Shown: piece by piece, positions 28,301-38,211 of the stretch
Layout of the letters: each line of letters starts with the position of its first letter
Numbering within the stretch: the first letter of the stretch is position 1
NCBI GenBank assembly: GCA_023376005.1
Contig: CM042160.1
Location: 80,110,376-80,174,375 of the forward strand
DNA length: 64,000 nt
Direction: 5' to 3'
DNA from: Doryteuthis pealeii
Taxonomy: Eukaryota > Mollusca > Cephalopoda > Myopsida > Loliginidae
The notes under the pieces: model-generated
Seen by the model: only the letters and a program-made list of their open reading frames with translations
What the model was told of the DNA's origin: nothing
Database searches by the model: none
Position numbers and translations under genes: made by a program

Positions 28301-29715
28301 GCACCCCTTCATCACCATTGCTCCCTGGTCCGGCGTGGTAGTACCTGTTAGGATCCCATATATGGGTTAAATAGAAAAAGATGAGTTTATAAAAAAACTG
28401 AGTATCCATTAAGAATGAATTTTATTTCAAGATTTTGTTGGCATTAAATAACCCACTGAGGTTGAAATGCAGTAAACCAAACCAAACCAAACTGTGGGGT
28501 TTATATGGACAACTTTGAAGAAACCTTCGTTTAGACAATTGTTTTGAATGAGATCATTGAAATAAAGAAAAGTCCAATTTTTACAACTCCAATTTGAGGC
28601 CAAAATTCTAATCCAGAGCTTCATTATGTTGAATTTAATTTTGGAGATAAGATTTATTTATCATGGGAAATCTGAGACTATGAAATGGAAACTGCCTTCT
28701 GTCCAAAATAAGAATTAATGAATTTCTATAATTTGTTATTTAATTTATGAATGTGTTGTGTTGTGTTGTTGGTTTATTTATTAATTTGTTATTAATATCA
28801 TCAAAGTTATTATTATTAAATTATTATAATTATGTATTGATTTTTATCTAATATTTATTTAATTTTATTTCTGTTGATTTTTTTAATGTCTGTTGAATAA
28901 TGAGCTGTGATAAAAGAGCAATCAAATAAAATGAAAGAAAGATCACTTAAAAAATTAATTATAAATAACTTTAATTTCAAATCATTACGTCATCTACAAT
29001 AAAATAAGTTTGTTGCATGTTTTTATTATTTTCGTTATAAATGAATAAATAAACCAATAAATGAATTTTCTCAGTTTTACAAATTGTAATTCATTTGTAT
29101 TTAAAGAGATTTTGTTTTTTTTACAACATTATATATAAAATGCAACTTAACATTAAACTGATGATCAAATAAAAACAAACTATTTATTAAATTATAATTT
29201 CCTTTGTCATTCCATTATCTCTCGGTAGGTCAAGGTGGTCGTGTGGGTGCCCAAGGAGCTACATTGTCTCAATATGTTGTACAACAACTTGTGCTTAAGA
29301 AGCCTGATCCTAGTGAATTTAACCCTCGAGAGGCCATTTTGAGACATGCCAAAGATGCAGAAGAGAACCCATATTGGGTATCCCCTGCCTATCACAAGTA
29401 AGTTCAACCTCACAAATTTTTATATATAGATGATCGTAGGAAACGCGTGGTGTAATGTTTAAAGTCATAGGAAATGGACTCGTCGCCCCAAGTTCAAATC
29501 CTGGACGTGGTAATTGCATTTCACTTAGCGCTAATACCCTTGGGAAAGATATGAATCCTACTCTCCCTCCAGCTATGGGTAAATAGTAGGGCAGACTGGG
29601 CTCTTTAACCTTGGTTAAGCAACCGGTCTAGGAGAAGGAAAACTCTGAATTCAAACCTGTTAAACTCCGCTTAAGAAATTGACCTTGTGTCACATCCTGC
29701 TCATGCGGAGGGGTT

Positions 29716-29757
<42 letters not shown>

Positions 29758-32700
29758 TGATATATCTTTATATAGAAATGATTATCCTTTTATTGATTAC
29801 CACTGAACCGTTCCAAACTTTAACCTCTCTTTGTTTTTATTTCTTTTTCTTCTCTTTCTCCAGAAATCCGATTACAGTTTTCTTTTCAATCCCCAAATTC
29901 CCCGTAGACCATAATAATTATGCTACACCTAATCATTAAGTTTCTTGCAAACTGAGTGAAATTTCTTGAACCATCTAGTTATTGCACCATAACCTTTCAC
30001 ACAACAAATGTGAAATAGGAATGAAAGTAAACGCTGGTTGGGGGGGGGCACAGTCAAGTCCGACGCATTTGCTCCCTCAACAGACAAAGTCTTCCGTCTT
30101 GAACAATCTCTCCCAGCAGTTCTAGTCTTCTTACTAGCAATATCCAAATATATGTTCTCTTCCACTCGTTTCAACAGCCAAAATGCTACTGCAGTCTTTT
30201 CCCCAATAGGTCCTTAAATACCCAATTACTGTGTTCATCCGGGCTCCTTACTCTGAATTATTTTTGGTTGTTTCCATAGATTTATCGCCCAATTTGAACT
30301 TATAAACATAAGTTCTTAATTTCAACCTCATGCTAATTGGAATGTTAGTAATCAGTGAAGCAAGACATGACGTGTCAGTGCACCAACTACCATGATACAA
30401 TCTACAGTAGATACTGTCCATGGCTTAACCCTCTACAGAGGGGTAAGACGCCCCCCCCCACAAATGGGCCCACCTGTTGGCCATGGCTATTGACCTATGA
30501 TGCTTAAGGACGGAATCCTGGTGGCTGAGCAGTCCATAACATGCAACATTCCACTTTGGCCTTTACTTAGACTAGACAGGCAGTCAGAAAGACCCCCCTC
30601 TATTCAATTGGCTGGTCATATCAAACCCTAGCACCTATATGATTGTCCCAACCCTATTACCCTTATTGCAGGCCCCAACTCTTTTTATCATATATGTGCT
30701 AGAAGGCGGTGGCTGAGGGTCTACATGTCCTGGATATGTCATTAAACTATCTGATGGTGAGGTTCCAGTTCTGGGGAATGTTGAGCACTCCTTCATCACC
30801 ATTGCTCTCAGGTACACTCTGACCTGGAGTGGTAGTACCTGTTAGGGTTCCATCTATGGGTTAGATAGAAAAAAATGTATTCGGTATAAAATGACCGAAT
30901 GAGTTGAAACAACCTGCCAAACAATCATAGCTTGACCCTCATTAGTCACATGATATACACACCACAAAGTATTACTTACCAAAATATTGCAAAACTTTTG
31001 ACTCATCCTAGTATTCTCAATTTCTATTGTTTATCACACCTGTCTTAGAATCGTAAGCCAATTAAGGTGCAATCATAATCATCATGTCGCGCAATTAGCA
31101 TGGATGTCCCTGACAATCTCTTGCCAACCTTTTCTATCATTCATTGCCCCAGGGAGGTCCTCTGCATAGCATCCAGTATCCGTGCAGAGTATAACACCAG
31201 AGTGGTGTCAAGGAGTGACTGGCGATATCTCATTAAATAGTTGAAAAAACAATTCTGGATATAAAAATAACAATTGTTTTTAGAGTCGTACAAGCGACTT
31301 ATATCAGGGTACAAGTCAATGGGGTAGGGGTAACGTCAACACAAGATAATAATTTATCCGAACCAAGGAAATTCTAATGGCAGAAATCGGTTGATGTAAA
31401 AGGAATGGCTGCTGTCATATTTATATCTATTGTTATTCTTGTGAAGACTACACAAGATAATAAAAAATTACTCGAACAAAAACAGTTTAAAGATTAAATC
31501 TTTAAAATGTTGATTAGTTAAGAATCACAATTCGGCTGGGTGGTCTTAGGCCAGTTTCTGGAATTATCATAGCAACTGACAAGACCATTTATACAATAAT
31601 AAAAATATTATCAGGTGCCTCACCAATCAGGAAACTGGGGTGGAGACTTGTTGACCCCCCTCGAAGATGTGTAACCCAAGGCCATGATTTCAATTGGCCG
31701 TCCAATCAAATGCGACCGCGTGGGTGGGTTTTTGTACACCTCCTGATGTTTACACTGTAGGGCCATTGGTCCAGCATTTCTATTGGCTGGCCAATCAGAG
31801 CCCTGGATTCGGGGGTTTGGAACCCATAAAAGAGGACCCAAAAGGGTTCCAGGCAGATTGGAGAGCTGGTTCTTGACCAGATTGGACAACTGCTTCCCTA
31901 GCAGATTGATAGCTCCGTCTCATGGCCCTTGTCACCGTCTTTGCTTTGTCATCTTGTTACTCAGTCCTGAATTTGAATCAGAACCCAACATATATCGCCA
32001 GTCAGTCCACAAAATTCCGACTCAACTTCAACTCGATACCCCTTTGTGGTTGTACATGATTTTTAATCACTGTATGATTAATAAAGGTCTTTTATTGTTA
32101 AAAACGCGTTCGTATTAATTGTGGAACAACATTGGTGAATTTGGTCAAGCCCGGAACAAGCCCTTCAACTTTCCTGTGGGTCAAAGAACACCCATCGCGT
32201 TAGATTCAGCGCCGCGACAGCATAGTATTACATTTGGCACCCCGACCAGCATAGTATTACATTTGGCACCCCGACCAGCATAGTATTACATTTGTTGCCG
32301 CGACCACCATAGTATTACATTTGGTCCTGTGACCAGATCATAGTATTACATTTGGCACCCCGACCAACATCGTATTACATTTGGTGCCGCGTGACCAGCA
32401 AGGATAGTATTACAAGAGTTGGTCAATGTAGGTCCTTGCTGGATGGCCCACATTAGCATGTCCATGTGTTGGTTTCCACAGGAGAATGTAACTTATGAGT
32501 TCGTCCTTGCTCCTCCATCATGTCTTGTCAGTCTCACTTGGATGGTTTGTGAGATGGTGGGCAGGTGGCCGTACAGCTGCTTCCTTGTGGGGTGCTGTTT
32601 CCACAACTTGTTCAAGACTGCGCGCAGCATTCTTGTGCAGCTCCCATCTACCTTATTCTCAAGGTGCTTAGTTATGGTCCAAGTGGTGCATCTATACAGC

Positions 32701-35697
32701 AGCATGGGAAGCGCGTGGTGTAATTGTTAAAGTCATGGGAAATGGACTCGTTGCACCGAGTTCAAATCCTGGACGTGGTAATTGCAATTCACTAATACCC
32801 TTGGGAAAGGTATGAGTCCTACTCTTCCTCCAGCTATAGATAAATAGTAGGGCATACTGGGCTTTTTAACCTTGGTTAGGCAACCGGTCTAGGAGAAGGA
32901 AAACTCTGAATTCAAACCTGTTGTACTCCGCTTAAGAAATTGACCTTGTGTCACATCCTGCTCGTGCGGAGGGGTTGGTAAATACATATACATTAGCACT
33001 GATAGAACCACAGCTTGGAAGAATTGTCTTTTAAGCTTGTCAATGAGATTTGGATTTCCATATGACTGATAATCTGTTTATGCTTTACAAGTCAAAATTA
33101 TCACTGAAAAAGATTCATTGAAAAGTAAATAAAGTTTTTGTCTTGTTTGATTATTTTTATTCTTACTTCAAATCATTGATGTTATTTCATATCTTAAACT
33201 CCAGGCCACAAAACATAAAAGATTCTTTGTTTATAGAACAAATGAAGTATTTATCTGATTGTAAATATAGACATGTACATTACTTAACCCTACTTCTCCA
33301 AAAATATCACCTTACAAGTATATAGATATACAGGATCTACCAAACATTGCATATACTTACATTCATTGGATATTTATCTATTGCCATATATAAAATACCC
33401 CCCCCATACACACCAAGGACTTATAACAATTTGACATATGAAACAAATGGTTACCTGTATTTTCTCCTCCTACCACCACCACCTCTATCTCATTGTAGTT
33501 GTTAAATTTGCATATATTTCATTCACAAAAATGTAGCCATTATAACAGGGTAGAGTATCAAATTTAACTACAACCCTGACATTCGGGTTTAGAATACATC
33601 AACTGTATACCCCCCCCCACAGAGGGTAAGACACCCCACAAAAGGGGTGTATGATATTTACCACGTACCCCATGTTACGAGTTAGGCACAAAGCCCTATT
33701 AATGTGGGACTATCCACAAATCGAAGCTCATGTGTGGTAGGTACAAAAATTTGTTGATCCCGTCGACATTTCCCCTCAAGGGGGGCACCTCAGGCACTTG
33801 GCAATAAACCCAGCCCTGTCCCTTTAAATCAATATATATATCTTGATTGACTATTTTTTATAAATGTTACTGTTCTCAGTGAGTATAAAGAGAGAGATTG
33901 GAGAGTGTGAGTGGTATATGAACTTATTCATATGTTAATTTTCAGCAGCTAACGACTGGCTTATATAGATGATAGGTTAGTTTTTGACTTAATTGCAAAT
34001 TTTAGAAAAATGATTTTAATGTTTTTTTTTTTATATTCTCTGGTCGTATTTCAATATTTTAATTTAATTCATTTAATTATATTTCATATTACCTTTCATC
34101 CAGATCACAATTATCTGCTCCAAACTCAATAGGCAAAACAATGTATCACGGTTTTTTTTTAGTTTATATATAAATTGGCACTTGGGGTTGTCTAAATGTT
34201 TTAGATCAGTCACAAGCAAACTGGGATATTTACCACATACCCCCCACGTGACTCATGGGTGGGCGGGTGCAAAAAGTGCGTTGATCCTGTCGGCATTCCT
34301 CCTCGCGGGGGTGGGGGTCAACCACTGGGCAATAAACCCGGCCCTGCCCCTTTAAGTCAAAGTGTGCTTGTGTAAAAGTTTTAGATCCGTCACAAGCAAA
34401 TTGTGGCCTGATGTGTTTTCTAAAATGGCTCATCTAATTTCACAAGGAAAATAACATTTATTAAAATATTTGTCTCCCTTTTTTACTCTCACTGAAAAAA
34501 GGGTCGGAGAAGCCGATGTCAAATGGGAATGACTATTACATCCACGTGACTCATGGGTGGGCGGGGATATCAGTGATAATATTGTGCCAAGACTTCAATT
34601 ATTTGCAGAAAAGATCTTTTTTACTGAAGAAAAATAAAATCAACTTTTTTTAACATAAATGTTTGTGTATAATTTTCGAAAATGGTTGAGGTATATTCAA
34701 TGGGGGAAAAAATGGTTGAGGTATATTCAATGGGGGAAAAAATGGTTGAGGTATATTCAATGGGGGAGAAAAAAAAGGAAAAACTTGAGAGATTAAATGT
34801 TGTTTACCTGATTATTAATTGTGGATATTTTTGAATTTCTAAAATGTCTTATGTTAACATAATGAAATTATCTTGTTACTTTATGGTGAAACCAGTTTGT
34901 GTGACCTATATGTATGCGTGTGCATCGGCATTCATTCAATGTGGGTTAAGCCAGTTCCACACCCTTAACTAACCATGTGTCAGATCGCTGCTCTCTATAC
35001 TTGTCTATTGGTAGCATCATCTTTCACAATTCCATCAATTGACACACTGTGGGTGTGTGTGTGTGTGTCTGACCTATATTTCTGTGCATGTGTTTTATAT
35101 CAAAGTAAATGGATCATTTTCTTAACTTTCCAATTGATACTTTAACGTTCTGAAATTAAATCTCTAAACTGACATTTTTGTCCCACGAATAAAAGAACAA
35201 ATCATCTTTAACCCTTTAATGGACTATCTAGAGTAAAGGCATTTTTTAAATATTTTATTCTTTTCATAATATCACAAGTTAATATTTCTTGGAATTTTTG
35301 AGATGAGGAGTATTATTTGTATTATTCTGACTATTGTCCTTATCTTTATTGTTATCTGTACAACGTTTCGGACAATGTGCCCTCCTAAGGTACTTCTTGT
35401 TGGACTTGTAATCTTCAATTATCGTTGTTATAAACTTCAGTTGTGCAATATCTCCAGATGTTACTATCAAACTCTTGCCATTCTTTTCTGTTTTTAGACG
35501 TTGGCCATTTAATTCTCGTTCAGGATGCAATATCTTAGAAATCTTACAAAATGAATTTAATAATTTTTTTAAATTCTCTGAACCTATTATTTTTTTTTTT
35601 TTTTTTAAATTTAATTCGCTTTGCAAATTCACTTTTTTCCTGATCAGAATTATCTAAACCGAGTTCAATGTTTGACCCAATTGGTCATGTTTTTCTC

Positions 35698-35741
<44 letters not shown>

Positions 35742-38166
35742 AAGTGTAGACATATAAACTGTGTCATATACCACCTGACCCTGATTAATCCCATTATTAG
35801 ATTGACCTAGATTATATGTTTAATATTTTTTTTTTGTTTTTTCCTGTGTATGTCACATTGAGAATTTTCAAGGGTTAAAATTCCAAATTTGCAGGACCAA
35901 TATTGTGTCTCTTTTTATATTGTTAGCAAACTTCTTAAAAAAACTTCAATGAACATCTGATCACATGACTTTGCTTTATGCTATATCACTGATTGATTTG
36001 CCACTTTTTGTGAAATTAACAGATTTATTTTTTTATTGTGTGAAAAATGTTTATATTTTATATATGCTCGGCCATCAAGTACTTCTTTATGAAAAACCTT
36101 TTCATATTTTCATTTCTTCTATTATTCATCATCATTATTATTACTAGCAAAATAAAAAACACCCTCCAGCGATGTAAAAATAGATTTTTGAAACATATTG
36201 CCTGCGGGGTGGGAGTTAAAAATTCAATGTCAGCGAGTTTGTACCCTAAGTAAGTAAAATCATCAAATTCATTAAAGGATTAAAAAATAAAACAATTTGA
36301 AATGTAAACTTTAAATATGTATTAAATAAAACAAACTATATATAGATATATAATACCAGTCATGTATTTATTAAAACTTGATTTAAAAAACAATGAGGAC
36401 TTTCTAATGTTGCATGCTCAAATTTTGAGTGTATTTATTCTATGTTATGACGATTTTGGGTAATGTGACGTAAGCAGTGACATAATTTTTGTTACAGACA
36501 AAAACCGGAAGCGAATCTCCATTATTAATAGATTATCATTATTGTGTGTGTGTGTTTAAAATGTTGCTTACATCATTAATCTACCTTTACTTTTTATTTG
36601 TAAAGTGTTTGAAATTTATTTTAAATTATAAATATTAAATGTTAGATATTTATTAAAAACTTATTTGATAGTGACTATTTGAATGCTGACATAGATCTAG
36701 ACCAGTGTTTCTCAACTGGGGTCCATGTGGCCCCCCAGGGACCATATAAAATTTTGGGGGACCCAAGCAAGCAAAATGTATTTAACTATAAAATTACAAT
36801 GAGATTTTTAAACATCTAATGGCTATGAGAGGGTCGACCCGAGTAAAATAGGGTGAAAAGGGGTCCATGGGTAAAAAAAGGTTGAGAACCATTGATCTAG
36901 ACCATCATCTCCAATTGATATGACAAAGGTGATACAATTGACACATTCTTTCATAAATGCCAGAAAATAAACAGAAACTTCTTCTTCTGCTTCTACTTAT
37001 GTCATTTCTTTTTGTTTATCTCGTACAAATAGAGATTGAAAGATAATTCTGAATCTTAGCATTTATCCCCAGGGATTCTCGTACAGGCCGATCTGAAGGT
37101 CAAGGGTTAACTTTTATTTGTGACATGTTATCAGCTCATATCTAATATCGAGTTCATATGTAATAATAAGAGTTCATATCTAATATTAGACAGATAAAAA
37201 GATCAAAGGTTTTTATTTTACAATCTTTGTTATCAATTGAAAATTTCAACCAAATCTTCACAAACATCAATTATTAATATAAAAGATAACTGAACAAAAC
37301 AAAAGTTTTGGTTGGTATCATTCCGTCTACGATTGCGTAGTGTCCATTTTTCTTTTTTTCTTTTTTTCATCTGCAACTGCTGAGTGGCTGAACAGACCAA
37401 TTTTGAATGGTAATCTCTGGTGCAGTGACTGCAAACAAACAGTGATGCTTACTGGAGTTGCTGTTGTCTCTCTTTCCTTCTGTCTCTCTTTCCTCTCTTT
37501 TTTACTCCTTCTCGTTCCTTTTTTTTGATGAGGAGACACCAGGTTGCATAGTCTTCTGCACAAGCCTCCCATGTGTTGGTGTGGCATGTCTTCATGTCCC
37601 TCTTGCAGAAAAATACTGTGAGGAAAATAACTGACAGAGAGAGAATAAAAGACATTTTTTATTGGCATCCGTCCGTCTACTAAAGATGATGGCATAGTGT
37701 CCACTTTTTTTCTTTTTTTTTATCTGCAACTGCGTAAGTGGCTGAACAAAACAATTTTTGAATGGCAATCTCTGGTGCAGTGACTGCAAACAAACAGTGA
37801 TGCTTCCTGGAGTTGCTGTTGTCTCTCCTTCCATTTGGCTCTCTTTTCTGCGGTGGTTACTTTCCTCTCTTTTTTACTCCTTCTCGTTCCTTGTTTGACG
37901 ATGAGGCGCCAAGTCATACGGTCTTCTGCATAAGCCTCCCATGTGTTGGTGTCGATGTGGCATGTCTTCATGTCCCTCTTGCAGACAATTTAAAGGGCAG
38001 GCATGGTACCCTCTACTAACTCAGCATACAGTAGATCTTTGGAGATGCTGCCTTTGTCCATTTCTTGACGTGGCCAAGTAACCGCAGGCATCTCTCGCAG
38101 ATGATGGCAGGTATGCTGTTTGTTTGCTCGTTCCAGCACATCTATGTTGGAAACAGAAGTTTTAGC

Positions 38167-38211
<45 letters not shown>

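Larger units (their letters stand above)
31085..33065 (-). mobile_element. LINE type II 3' region, one copy split into three pieces by two insertions
   Basis: Minus-strand pieces in order: 33065-32990 (FFQAVVLSVL), 32704-32415 (LYRCTTWTITKHLENKVDG, then LWKQHPTRKQLYGHLPTISQ, a frameshift near 32510, and GHPARTYIDQL), 31189-31085 (LCTDTGCYAEDLPGAMNDRK). Together they follow the C-terminal order of a common invertebrate LINE protein. A SINE separates pieces 1 and 2; a 1.2-kb insertion separates pieces 2 and 3. A related copy lies at 40785-41110. Confidence 0.85.
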
